Of a DNA stretch of 64,000 bases, positions 1 to 11,239 are shown in pieces. Source of the stretch: Lunularia cruciata (taxonomy: Eukaryota > Streptophyta > Marchantiopsida > Lunulariales > Lunulariaceae); the NCBI GenBank assembly GCA_948567375.1, contig OX419759.1:6478744-6542743 (forward strand). The letters run 5' to 3'. A program made the position numbers and the translations under genes. Under the pieces are notes generated by a model. The model saw nothing but the letters and a program-made list of their open reading frames with translations. It was not told where the DNA came from and ran no database searches. Position 1 is the first letter of the stretch. The number at the start of each line of letters is the position of its first letter.

Positions 1-1933
1 TCCAGTCATTATCGGCCAGCCTCAAGGGTGAGCTTATGTTTGTGGTCTTAGTAGGTCTAATTACTCTATGATTAGGATTAAGCCAAGTCCATTGTACCGG
101 GTTTTTTAAATGCAATGATAGGTATTTTGACCGGGTATCTATTTTTTTCGGGTACCCATTATTTACTACGGCCTTTTCTTTCTCTCTTGAGAAGACGTGT
201 TTTTCTTCTCAATTTGAGGGAAAAGATTGCAGAGGTTAGGCATTTTTCTAAGTTTTCAGCTTAATTTTAACCAAGTTTACGTCGACTTTGTTTTCCAGGA
301 AGAAAAAGGCTTTGGTGACAACATCTTTTTCTCTTTTGAAAAGATTGCTCAGTTGTTATATCGACTTTGAAGGGCAAAAGATAAAGGCTTTTGTAAAACA
401 TCTTCTCATAGTTTGTAAAGTTGGGTCACGTTCAAACAAGATTAGGCTATAAATTATCTTGTTACATTGTATTACATTCTCAATAACTGGTATATAAAAA
501 AATAAAATAAAAAGAAGGCGTATAAACGGCAATAAAACCTATAAAAAATCAAATAGTAAATCTATCGTTCTTTGATAGTAAGAGGATTCTTTCACATCAA
601 AAAGAGAGACATACTGCTGACACATTATAATCATTTATCCATCATTCAGTCAGTTACTTATAGCTAAGTTAGATCTCTCCACATAACAGTGGATAATTTA
701 TTTTACCAAAAAATAGATAAGATATCGATTTTAAATCACTAAAAGTAGTGCTGACACATTTTGATCATTTATCCATCATTCAGTCAGTTATTTACAGCTA
801 AGATTTACAGTAAGGATCTATCCAGAGAAACAGTGCATAATCTACTTTACCAAATTAGGAGATCAATTTTAAATAACTAAGACTCGTTCATAAATTGAGA
901 ATATTACGAATCAACGAACTATCGATCAAATATAGCCAAATGTTATTCATATTTGAATCTAGACGTGTTTATTCTTCATCTAAGATACACACAAAAGCCT
1001 CAAGCACATGGTTCACTTCAAATGTTGTAAGGTAACGAGGTCCACAAATCCCTGATTAGTCAAAAGATGAGACTAACAAATTCATTAGGAATCTCTTATC
1101 TTATCTACTTTCTTACTCTAAATAAAGATTCCCCGCGCTAGATACAATAAGGAATCTTTTTTGACGTGTGAAGTTTCCATTCAGCTCCTCTTCACTAATC
1201 AAGGGGTTTGACCCAGATTAGCTACCTTACAACATTAACTTGATTAGCTTAATGAACGCGATTTACTCTGAGTTTCACCGACAGGTAACAAGGGAAGTAA
1301 AGTGACCCAAGAAAGGGAGGTGTCAAAACCATCAACTAACTACTGCGTGAACAGTAACCGTAGAGTAAAAGAAAATCGAATCAGCACTGCTCAGAAATTT
1401 GGAAGGATTCATCGACCGATGCAGACAGAAGAAGAGAGAGAGAGCACTGAGAGGATTCTCTTCGAACTCTGTCACCCCTGAGACACGCTACGAGGACAGG
1501 ATCCTTAGACATACAGGGACAAGCCGATCATTCTGGAGCGTGGACTTCGATATCATGTCGTAGAATAGCTGCCTGTAGCCTCAAGAGTACGGATTGAATG
1601 TTCTGTTGAAGCACGCCACTGTGCAGACCGGCCAGATTCTGCCAGTTCATATACAGTGGACCTCGGTCGAGCACTTCAGCGGACTCATGGTCGAGCACTC
1701 GCTGCAGGTTTCAGATTCTCTAATGGAGATACTGTCTTGGAGAATTTGCAGGGAACAGAGCGAAGATGCGGAAGGATTGGGTCTCTTCATTCGGGTGATT
1801 GAGTCAGCGAAGTGTTTGAAACTGGGTGGGCAGCGCTTCTGAAGTGCGGGTTATGGGAGTTCGTGATCGATTCCGAATTGGGGGATTTTGGTCCATCCTG
1901 TTAATTCCGTACTGAATATTAATTCAGGAAGAG
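1..1933. other. Non-coding region upstream of the GT17 gene
   Basis: No convincing coding sequence is visible. The first 1.3 kb is AT-rich and holds one tandem duplication, listed separately. From about 1400 the composition becomes richer in GC and purines, which suits a promoter and 5' leader for the gene starting at 1934. An 82-codon open frame at 1594-1842 has no recognisable similarity and is more likely leader sequence than a gene. Confidence 0.5.
616..883. repeat. Tandem duplication, 2 copies of about 134 bp
   Basis: Positions 616-749 and 750-883 are diverged copies of one unit. Both open with gctgacacatt, continue with the block atttatccatcattcagtca, and end with a stretch resembling gattttaaat-actaa. 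The second copy carries several substitutions and a short insertion near its middle, so the duplication is not recent. No coding potential is seen. Confidence 0.85.
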
Positions 1934-3905
1934 ATGAATGGACCCAATGTGTGGTTTCTCGTCCGGAGAAGACGTCTGAGCACGAGAGACTTCTTCGTAA
2001 CTTTTGTCTGCACGCTGATTCTACTCACATTCCCCATCTTTCTCTATTTCCATGGCCTAAACATCGCTTACCTCCTCCGTCCCGTATGGGACACTCCGGC
2101 ACGGCCCTTCAACATCTACACCCACTACCACGCCCCCAACATCTCAATCTCCCGTCGCTGCCAATTGCACAACTGGAAAGTCCGCTTCGAACCTCGACGG
2201 GTCTTCGACGTGATACTATTCAGCAACGAGCTGGACCTCCTCGAGATTCGGTTCCACGAACTTCTCCCCTTTGTCCACAAATTCGTCGTTGTGGAGTCGG
2301 ACCGCACTTTCACGGGACGAGAAAAGCCGCTCTTTTTTGCAGAAAATCGGAAGCGTTTTGACTTTGTAGAACAGAAGAAAATCGCTTATGGCCGAGTCCG
2401 GGGCCGGGAGCTCATGCTTGGGGAGGATCCTTTCGAGCTGGAGGGGTACCAGCGGAGGGAGGCGACCCGAGTTATGGTGGAGGCTGGAGCTACGTTTAAC
2501 GATCTTGTGGTCATGTCCGATGTGGATGAGATACCTAGTGGTCATACTGTTGAGCTGCTTCGGTGGTGTGATGGGTGGTATACACCGTTGCATTTGCAGC
2601 TGAAGAATTATATCCACAGTTTTGAGTTTCCTGTCGATTTCGGTAGCTGGAGAGCGCATGTCCAGGTGTTCGACCCGGCCAACTCGGGGTATTCGCATAA
2701 GAGGCGGTCCGATTTTATGTTGGCCGATTCTGGCTGGCATTGCAGGTCAGATCATCCCTCAACATTTGAATTCACTGTCCTAAATGTTCTCCCTTGCTAC
2801 TGCTTTACAGTCATAAAATTTCTCGCATGTTGTCTGTCTCTTCTGAAGTTGAAAGCAAATTCTCTGGTTTTGAAGATGGCATATATTTTCTTTCCTGGAA
2901 GTTCCAAGGTCTGTAGCCTGCTCTGTGCCCTGTTTATCTTCTTGCAATTCTCTTTTGAAGTTGAAAGCAAGATTATGTGTTTTGTCAGCTTTTTGAATAG
3001 AACTGAAGCTTCAATGTCTAAGTTCTGCTCTGTTGTGAATTTGACGCAAGATGTTGGGTTCTGTAAGTCTGCAGTTTTTCGCCTGTTTGTATAGGAGCGG
3101 CCAAGAAAGAAACATTGTATGCTGTTCTCTTATTCTCCCGAGAGCTGATTATACTTTCCAGCAAAAACAAATGTTTGGCGAAGCTCATAACTCCAGTCCT
3201 GACCGTTTTTCGATCGAAAGAGCTTGCATGTCATGGCTCTCAATACCCTGTTTACAAAATCAGTACTTCTGCTTCTAATGCTTGCTGCAGAACATCTTCG
3301 AAATCGTTGGTGTAAGGGTTGTGCAATTCCAGTTATCAACTACAAATTCGCTGAAAGGGTAGCTTCGTGTTTCGTATGGTACACGGTCTGTGCCTACTGT
3401 GTACACCGTCTGCTCTGAACTGGATACTCCAGTTCAGAGCAGACGGTCGAATTGAAGAATCTCACCTGGAATTGACGCCTTGAGCAGGAGCTTGACATTG
3501 GTGCCTTGAATTTGAGAAACAGCTGCAGAAAATCCAAACTCGTCCGACTCTGATTCTGATTGTGATTGATTTTATCACTCGTGCAGTTTTTGCTTCCGCC
3601 ACGTGAAGGACATTCAATTCAAAATGAAAGCTTACAGCCATGCCGATCGAGTGCGCCACAAGTCGTTCCTGGACCCGGTGAGAATCCAGTCCATCATCTG
3701 CGACGGCCGAGATCTCTTCGATATGTTGCCTGAAGAGTACACTTTCCGGGAAATCATCAGCAAAATGGGTCCTGTCCTCAGGTCTTCCTCAGCGGTCAAT
3801 CTGCCAGCTTACCTCGTCGAACATGCCGAAGACTACCGTTTTCTTTTGCCGGGTGGTTGCATCCGAGAGCCAGATAAACCAAGGTCACTCAATTTCTCCC
3901 TATAG
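1934..3905 (+). CDS. Glycosyltransferase family 17 protein (beta-1,4-mannosyl-glycoprotein N-acetylglucosaminyltransferase-like)
   Basis: Two exons, 1934-2745 and 3587-3905, are joined across an 841-bp GT-AG intron (split codon AG|T, Ser) and encode 376 residues. The start is the first Met of an open frame with a short basic N-terminus (Arg11-14) and one hydrophobic segment at about residues 20-39, a type II Golgi anchor. The lumenal domain is typical of plant GT17: a [15 protein letters not shown] segment near residues 92-106, an acidic SDVDEIPS motif at 195-202, and a GWHC-SFCFR junction exactly at the splice. Exon 2 holds [10 protein letters not shown] and [15 protein letters not shown]. 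The length fits the plant family. Members are related to GnT-III, which adds bisecting GlcNAc to N-glycans; the real acceptor of the plant proteins is not established. Reading through 2745 without splicing would lose all conserved C-terminal blocks. Confidence 0.88.
3405..3447. repeat. Perfect hairpin, 20-bp arms, 3-nt loop
   Basis: The arms are 3405-3424 and 3428-3447, exact reverse complements, with the loop tac at 3425-3427. It lies in the intron of the GT17 gene, about 140 bp before the acceptor site. No T-run follows, so it is not a terminator. A transcribed stem of this length could affect splicing, but it may simply record a replication template switch. Confidence 0.95.
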
Positions 3906-4472
3906 TACAAGAAAGTAGCCTTATTATTGCGGTAGAGCTCCCATGGTACGCATGAGAAGCTCTTGGCCAAAGGCCCACATCATGCTTATGCGACAGCGTG
4001 CAACTCCACCCAAAAGAGAGCACCATCTGAGATCAGAAGCCTATGCTGAATGATTGTCCTGGTAGTAACACTCATTTTAGATCCGGGCTGCCAACCATCA
4101 AGTTAAAAGATGTGGTTGACATACCCACAAAAGTGATGATGCAGATTTGTAGGCAAATTTGCAGTGCTGTTGTTAGGCATGAGATTGTCCTATGCGTCTA
4201 AAGAAAACCCACACTACTGCAGTACTGCAAGAAGTTGGAGCTGTGAGGTGTTGTGAAAAGAGCACTGTCCGTCTGTCCAGGAAAGTCTCAATCAGGTGCC
4301 ATTCCTCAGGTCGTTAACCTAACCAAAGCGGCGCGTGGTAGTGAGGTCTCAATGCAGGACTGCTGAGCATGAGCAGATCTCTTGCATGGGCTGAAGCCAA
4401 GGGTGTAATACCGACTGAGGTAATCATGGAGATCAGTAATGGCGAGGGGCATATTTTGGACTGGACTGGACT

Positions 4473-4525
4473 GAGCTGTCCATCCTTTTCAGCATTGACA
4501 GTGGAGTAAAAAGGATGGACAGCTC
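4473..4525. repeat. Perfect inverted repeat, 17-bp arms, 19-nt loop
   Basis: The arms are 4473-4489 and 4509-4525 (gagctgtccatcctttt and its exact complement), separated by 19 nt. It follows a run of ggact repeats at 4458-4472. The loop is longer than in the other hairpins of this window. No flanking gene suggests a role. Confidence 0.9.
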
Positions 4526-6769
4526 GACTCCACATCTACCATCGAATGAATGCCTGGATTATAGATTCAGATACGTAGATCCGTAACATCATGTAGCAAA
4601 TCCACTTTGTCAGTAGTCCGTTGATAAAGAATTTGTAATTTAAAGGTTCAAACACACTTGGAAACAACATCATTCACTGGAGTAGATGGGTTCACGTTTT
4701 GTCGCTTCACTGGGATCCTCGCACATGTGTATAATTCATCACTGATTGGATCGGAACTACTGGTCTTATACTGTATCATCCGTTAGAGCAATTTCAACAT
4801 CTTTTTCCTTTGCTTTATATAAACAAATCCATGCATTCTATGCTACAGTATTTAACCTGCAATCTACTGCATGTCATTCCAAGAAACTCGTGTATTCGCC
4901 AGAACACACTTCAGCTGATGAAAAGGCTCAACCAACTCAGAATGCCAACCAGTGCGAATATCTCAGTAGCTGCACGAGTGGGGCCGAACCATGCACCAAC
5001 GACTGGGAAGGTGAGATTTCGAATAACGCCCACAAGCAGCGGTGGTGGATCTGCAACCATTGTTCTCTCGAGGATAATAGAAATTATAGCAAACTGCATT
5101 TGTCATGGTTCGTTGATTGGGCACGGATTATGCAGACATGCGTATTATTTTTCAAACGATATGGCTTTAGATAAGTGTGCCCTTCTCTACTAGAGGGCCA
5201 TAATGGTGTACCGACTGAGAATTATATTCTTCCCTAGTTAACCATGATGGCACTTACATTATATCCTTTCAGAGTTTGCAAGTTGAACGAGTAGGACTCA
5301 AACAGGACACTTTCTAGTCGTGTAAATGTTCAGATCTGGAGGGGTTTTCTTTGTGCATCCTGTACAAGAGATCCTGTAGAAACGCAAAAAAGTAGCATTG
5401 TCCTTGTGGTACAAACTATATTTAAGATCCAATGTTATCTTGATTTGAAATCCGTACTACCGAAAAAGTTATATAAACATATCGTATTCCGCGAGTGGTG
5501 GGGATGCTGGAGCTTTTGTCTTAATTATTCAACGCCAAACCAGAGATGTTTTGACGTTCATTGACTTTCGAGTTCAGGCAAAATAGGATAGACAGTGCAT
5601 CGGGACTACTCATGTCTTGTATTCGAATAATGCATTCGTAATGCTCATGTCTTCGTTTCATTTCTTGATTCCCAAGCCAAGCGAAATCACCGAATGTCAA
5701 CCCATAGATATGTTAGTTTGGCGTTCACTGACTTTTGAGGTCACGACAAATTGGAAACATCTTGCATTTGGACTGCACTGCACAGGTATTATAAAGAGAG
5801 AGATAGTGTTGTGGAAATATCTTACCAGCAACACCAAGAACTGGGAATGATGAAAGACGACTGAACGGAATGGATAGAAGGAGTTAGGATGCTGAAGAAC
5901 GACCTTCAAGTGAACTTGCTGGAGGAGACGGTGGAAAGATCATGTTGTTTCATGTTGTTTCTACCACTACTACCCGAGAACTATCTAAATCTTGGCTAAG
6001 GAAATTGTCACCGGCTCGAGTTTCTTTTTGTCCATGTGGTGAGGAGGACTGCTGCCACATGGCCCGTGTTTTGCACTGTTTTCACTTTGCGAGTATTGCA
6101 AAGTGGAGAATGAGATATAGAGATACCAAAGTTCACCAGTGAATGGTATGCGAGACACTAGTCCAACTCTAAAATGTTATATATATACTAGTAGGACGTG
6201 TGTCCGGAGGACGCAGGTCATACCAGTAGAGGAATTATACAGTGTCCGGACTGTCTAATTCAATTTTTTTAATAAAATTATTTACTTTTATGTTATTATA
6301 TTTTTATTCAATAAATTAAAATAAATATAAATTCAACTTAAGAATTGATTAACAAATTTTCCTTTTTCCTTTAACACCCAAACATGGTATTTGTAATAGT
6401 TGCACAATTATGTGTGATCTTAGTCTGAGAGTGCAAGAAACAATAAAATTTAGTTACAATACTGATGTAGCATGAGTTATCTGAATACCTGTTGCATAGA
6501 TTCACCTCGCCATTCTAAGAGGATGCATATCATAATGGTCGTGGAAAACCAAGTCCACTGCGAGATGCGGAGACTATCTAGTCTATTTGCCCGAAGTACT
6601 CTCGACTCTTCCTGAAACATGAAACTCATTGTGTGTAATTTTGATTACTCGCTCGTTATCATGGAATGATCACAAACACAAAGCCATATTGTAACCATGG
6701 AAGAATTGAAGAATATTTACAATAACAGTTTTAGTTGATATACAGTTGTATTCATATATAACCAACTCG

Positions 6770-7160
6770 CAGGGTCTTACTCGTGATCATCAACTTTAAG
6801 CTGTTGTTGCTCTCAATATTCTTAGACATAACACCGAATGCAATTCTCAATCTTCACGATACAATTGCAAGTTGCTTGGTCCGTTGATGTTCACAACTTG
6901 CAGGGTCTTACACTTGGTCATCAAGGTTAAACTGTTGTTTCATTCAATATTCCACAAACCTAACGCAGGGTGACGGATACAACTGTGAGAATCTTGGTTC
7001 GTTGATGTTTACAATTCTCTCTCTTACAATTGACCCTAAACTCAGGGTCTTCACTTGGTCATCAACATTAAGATGTTCTTTCACTCAATATTCAACAACC
7101 TAACACGGGATGCAATTTACCAATACAATTGCAATTGCTTGGTTCGTTGATATACGTCAG
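6770..7160. repeat. Degenerate tandem repeat, 3 copies of about 130-140 bp
   Basis: The unit begins with cagggtctta at 6770, 6901 and (as cagggtct) 7043. Each copy then has a version of tggtcatcaa, ctcaatatt, a taac-rich stretch, a tacaattgcaa-like block and a final cttggttcgttgatgt. Copies differ by substitutions and small indels. It resembles a short satellite array or the decayed core of a mobile element. I cannot place it in a family. Confidence 0.75.
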
Positions 7161-8554
7161 CGTAAATTTGCTACACGTTCTGATGATCGGATTTCGGTGC
7201 GTGGGAGTACACCCTTTGAGCTGTCAAGTATTTATGTCAAGTACATATGATGAACTTAGATAGCAACGAAACAATATGCTGATATATAAGTATGCAATAA
7301 AATTCTCAGTGCCCAGTGCGCAAACATGAGACCGTTAACCGAAAGGTATCAGGATTGAGGTTCTAGTCAAGACAGTAGAACAAACTCGGTGTTTAATTTT
7401 TATTGTCTAACCTGGAACGGGACTCATCCCAATGGACCGTAAACCTTTGTTTGTATTAGAAAATCGAAGTTTTTAAACTATTTTGGAAAGAAGGATTAAC
7501 ACACTAAAATACCCTACAACTGGAAGTTGAACCCTACACGCCCATCCCAATGTTGAGTGTATCGAATCTTCGAACTCTTGCTGAGGATCATGGATGCCGG
7601 TACCAGGTTTCCTGGGTGGCTTCGCTTCCTTCCTCAATAAGTTCTTCCACGGAACTATACTTGTTGATGGGAGAAAAATTCCATCTGAAAATTTGTGTCA
7701 CAGAAGCGGAATCAACATCTGCAGCGGTTAGCCACAGCACATCATCAAAGTCCAGTTGAGTAAGGAACTTATTGTCCTCGTATCGGAATTGAGACCTCAA
7801 CGACTAAATATTTCGTCTAAAAGTTTCCTAAACCACCTCGAAAACAAGTTTTCTTAGTATACAGAAAAGCTCACATCTGTCTGGGCCAGGAAACGCTGGG
7901 CTATTGAGATTTGATTAAAATACTTGGGTAAGAACTCTTTGGCTTAAACCCCAGAAAAACATCCTGTCATGAAAGCATCTCCAAGCCGCCACGTTCTCCC
8001 GAAACTGCTCCACGCCTCATAACATCCTGGACGTATTAGCAAAAATTGAGGTTAAATTTGAGACATAAGTTATGATGAGATATCAGAACTAACGGGTTAC
8101 AATCGGGTTGAAATCAATCCTGTGATAAGCAGTGTGAAAATCGTGACAACTCTGTGACTGTGAGATTGCATTCAGCTGTGTGAGAAATTTCACGATTAAT
8201 TTCCTCCACTTTGAGGAGACAAAATATTTCTCAACCAAACCAAGAGACACTGTTGGAAACTCACCTTTTCGTTGACCGTCGGGGATTATATAGACATAAC
8301 ATCCTCGAGTGAAGCTGTAACGGTTCGACATTAGGCCACAAATAATTTTCTAGATACTGGATAATTACTCCAGGACCATAACTCGCTGGAAACTCACCTT
8401 ATTGTTGACCATCACGATTATATTGACATAACATACTCGACTGAAGTGGTAACTTATTCTAGATACTAAATAGATCTTTACCGCTTGGTTAGATGAACCA
8501 TTGTCCTCCAACATCAATCTCACTTTCTAGAGCACCTCAGTCCACATCAGTAGT

Positions 8555-10745
8555 GACACGTGGAGGTTGCAAGGCTATTTCTCTAGGCACCAAGGCACAC
8601 CTAAATATCCATCCTGAGTGTGTTGTCCTATAGTTGGATCCTAAGAATATTTTGAATAGCATCTCTTGAGCATCCATCTTTAGAGAGCTTAGGGAGGCCG
8701 GTGGATCCTTGGCGAGTCTCATTCCCTTTGTGCAGTCATTCTATGTGGTCATTTGGTCATCGAAGGGAGTCACCATCTTGGAGTCGATTGTTGGTACACG
8801 ATAGGGAGATCCTTTAAGGAGACCTTTGTTTGCAATGGCTCACTTCAAAGCTCTTTTATCTACTACTTTTGCCTTACCAGGTTGTGTATTTCCCTCCTTA
8901 ACAGACGATACACACATTGTGTGCTCCGTAAATCAAATTAGGCATGCCTTTGATCACTTGACTATTGAGTTACATATTGTAGGCTTGAGAGTCAAGGTGT
9001 CAAAGTGTCGAGCATGGTCCCCTTCAAGTATCCCTCCACACCTTGAGCTTCCAAAGGGATGTGTCACATCTATAGATGGACTACGTATTTTTGGAGTGCT
9101 GGTAGGATCCAAGGATTTTGTCACATGCTTCTTAAACGTTGCCTTTGCAGAGGATATTCTCCATATGGATGGCCTTCCTCTACTAAAAGATCCACATGTG
9201 ACATTTGGTATAGTCTACTCTAGTATTGCCCATCTACTGACTTACCTTCTCTGCACGGTTCCCCCTTCCTTGACTTTCTTATCATGTTTGAGAGCTTTTG
9301 ATAGGAGGATTATTGGAGTATTTGGTGATATCATTGGACCAAGGGCATTTGTGTGTGATAAGGAATTTGGCACGTAGATAGACATCTCTACCAATCTCAT
9401 GCGGAGGGGTAGGCCTATTATCTATGAAGGAGATGGCACCTATAGTGTTTTTGGGTAGTTGGTCTCTCTCGGCACCCCTACTTTCCTTCCATTTTTGTTT
9501 ACTAATAGGCCAGTTTTGGAGACTTATGTGACCAAGGTGGAGGAGGGATCCTTTCCTCTCCATGTGTTATTACGGAAGACAAGAGATGGTCTATCTCCAT
9601 GGGCATAAGAGGACCTTCCATCCTTTGCTTCACACCATCAGATTGGACTAGAGGTTTGCAATCTTCCTTGATGGAGTGACAATATCAAGATATGCTACAT
9701 TTTCTCTTAGTTGACTTGTCCATTCCTTGGGCCACTAGAGCACATCTTTGTTCTTGCTCCGGAAAGGATGAAGGCTCTTGGGTCGTAGCTTGACCATGCA
9801 TTAGGGCATTTTGACTCCCACCAGCTACTTTCTCTATAATGATGAGGTTCTACTTAGGTTTGGTCCACATGTCTGCATCTTTGTTACTCACTTGTGAGTG
9901 TGGTTCTATACTAGATGCAATAGTGGTCCATGTGACATAGTGTCCTTGTGGAGGATATAGGATAGCTACCCATGGTGTCATCAAGGATATAGTGTTTGTT
10001 ATGGCACAAGAGAGTGGATACCTTGCTTGGAGGGAGCATTCATATTCTTTGTAGATGACACAAGTCAGAGTAGACTTATCCTTGGTCCAAGATAATCAGG
10101 TGATAGTGGTGGATGTTGTGGTTACAATCCCTGTGTGTGATATAATTTTAGAAAGAGTGATTACTCATCCTCTTGGATGGGCAGCAAGTGGAGCAAAAAC
10201 AACATGTAAGGTCTCCAAGTATAGGGGTATACAACAATGTCACCTCTTTGTTCCTATAGCCTTGGAGTTATATGGAGTGATGGACATGGTGTTTGACATA
10301 TTTGTCAAGGAATGCGCAAGAGCTTATTATATTAGATGCCAACGGGTACCCCTCTTCCTCTCAACTATCCATAATGCCATTAGGGATATAGTCTTTGCTA
10401 TGGCACAAGAGAGTGGATACCTTTCTTGAAGGGAGCATTCATATTCCTTGTAGACAACAAGTGTCAAAGTAGACTTATACTTGGTCCAAGATGATAAGGT
10501 GACAATGGCGGATGTTGTGGTTATAGACCCCACATGTGATGCAATTATGGAGGGAGTGATTACTCATCCTCTTGGATGGGTGGCGAGTGGAGCAGCAGCA
10601 TGTAAGGTCTCCAAGTATAGGGGTATGCAATGAGGTCACTTCTTTATTCCTCTAGCCTTGGAGTTCTATGGAGCAATGGACATGGCATTTGACACATTTG
10701 TGAAGGAGTGCGCAAGAGCTTATCATATTGAACGTCATGAGGTAC
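8555..10745 (+). mobile_element. Decayed LINE (non-LTR retrotransposon), reverse transcriptase and C-terminal region
   Basis: Read with stops and frame changes, the plus strand gives the LINE RT landmarks in order: a DPKNIFNSIS-like block near 8640-8670, GDPLRRPLFAMAHFKALL near 8800-8850, and DDTHIV (the catalytic DD region, normally ADD) near 8905. Next come SKCRAWSPSSIPPHLELP near 9000-9050 and a long thumb/connection region to 9376. About 9400-9980 is heavily frameshifted. From 10055 a C-terminal open frame of 124 codons contains HPLGWAASGAKTTCKVSKYRGIQQ. Many stops (for example 9375 and the poor frame after 9377) show that it is dead. No poly(A) tail or target-site duplication could be defined. 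Confidence 0.75.
9979..10745 (+). repeat. Tandem duplication of the LINE 3' coding region (period about 397 bp)
   Basis: The block starting with ggatatagtgtttgttatgg near 9985 recurs as ggatatagtctttgctatgg near 10382. Both are followed by gcacaagagagtggatacctt, the same VRVDLSLVQD-type coding stretch, then catcctcttggatgg and aaggtctccaagtatagggg. Copy 1 runs to about 10375 and copy 2 to about 10745. Copy 2 is more broken (a stop at 10427). The duplication lies inside the LINE remnant and presumably arose after insertion. Confidence 0.85.
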
Positions 10746-11239
10746 TACTATGAGCCGGCCTATCTCTCACTCAAGATGAACCTCTAATGGCTATTATGGT
10801 AGCGCACCATGGACTAAGAAAGAAAAGAACCCCAACTCCATCATACTCCTTCTTGTGTTCTATGTAGTCATCTTCTCTCTTTCTAGATATTGGCTAATAA
10901 CCTACCCATCTATACTCTAGCATTGGGCTCTATTCTAGTTGCCCCCTTCCATCTGTTTGCCACACACGTTCAACATGCCCTTTTTTTTGTGCATGCATGT
11001 CAAATGCACGTTCATCTATTTGCCAAAATTTTTGGAATCCAATTACCGTTAAGGATCACTTTCCATGGCCGCTAAAGAGCTCACAAGAAACAGATCACAT
11101 ATATATAGAGAGAGAAAGCTAAGAAGAAACTATACAAGTGTATTGAATCTCTCTTATTACCATAATTCAAAATTTTAAAAATTAGTTAATAAAGATTAAA
11201 CTTTCTCATGCACACTTCTTCAGGAATATTAGCTTGCAA
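10746..11239. other. Spacer between LINE and copia remnants
   Basis: No gene is seen. It contains a short atatatatagagagagaaag tract near 11100. A 61-codon frame at 10890-11075 has no recognised similarity. Confidence 0.4.

Larger units (their letters stand above)
3906..8554. other. Long intergenic stretch without a recognisable gene
   Basis: Several open frames of 60-142 codons occur (the longest at 4746-5174), but none shows a known domain, and overlapping frames are equally open. The stretch holds a hairpin at 4473-4525, an AT-rich block around 6250-6380 and a three-copy tandem repeat at about 6770-7160. I see no tRNA or rRNA gene. Confidence 0.5.

Noticed and set aside
2746-3094. Extension of the GT17 open frame past 2745 to a stop at 3092-3094
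   Set aside because: It reads into intron sequence. Splicing at 2745|2746 to 3587 restores the conserved GWHC-SFCF junction and the C-terminal family motifs.
4746-5174. A 142-codon open frame with an overlapping 127-codon frame
   Set aside because: Neither has known motifs. Composition is not coding-like and no splice partner could be found.
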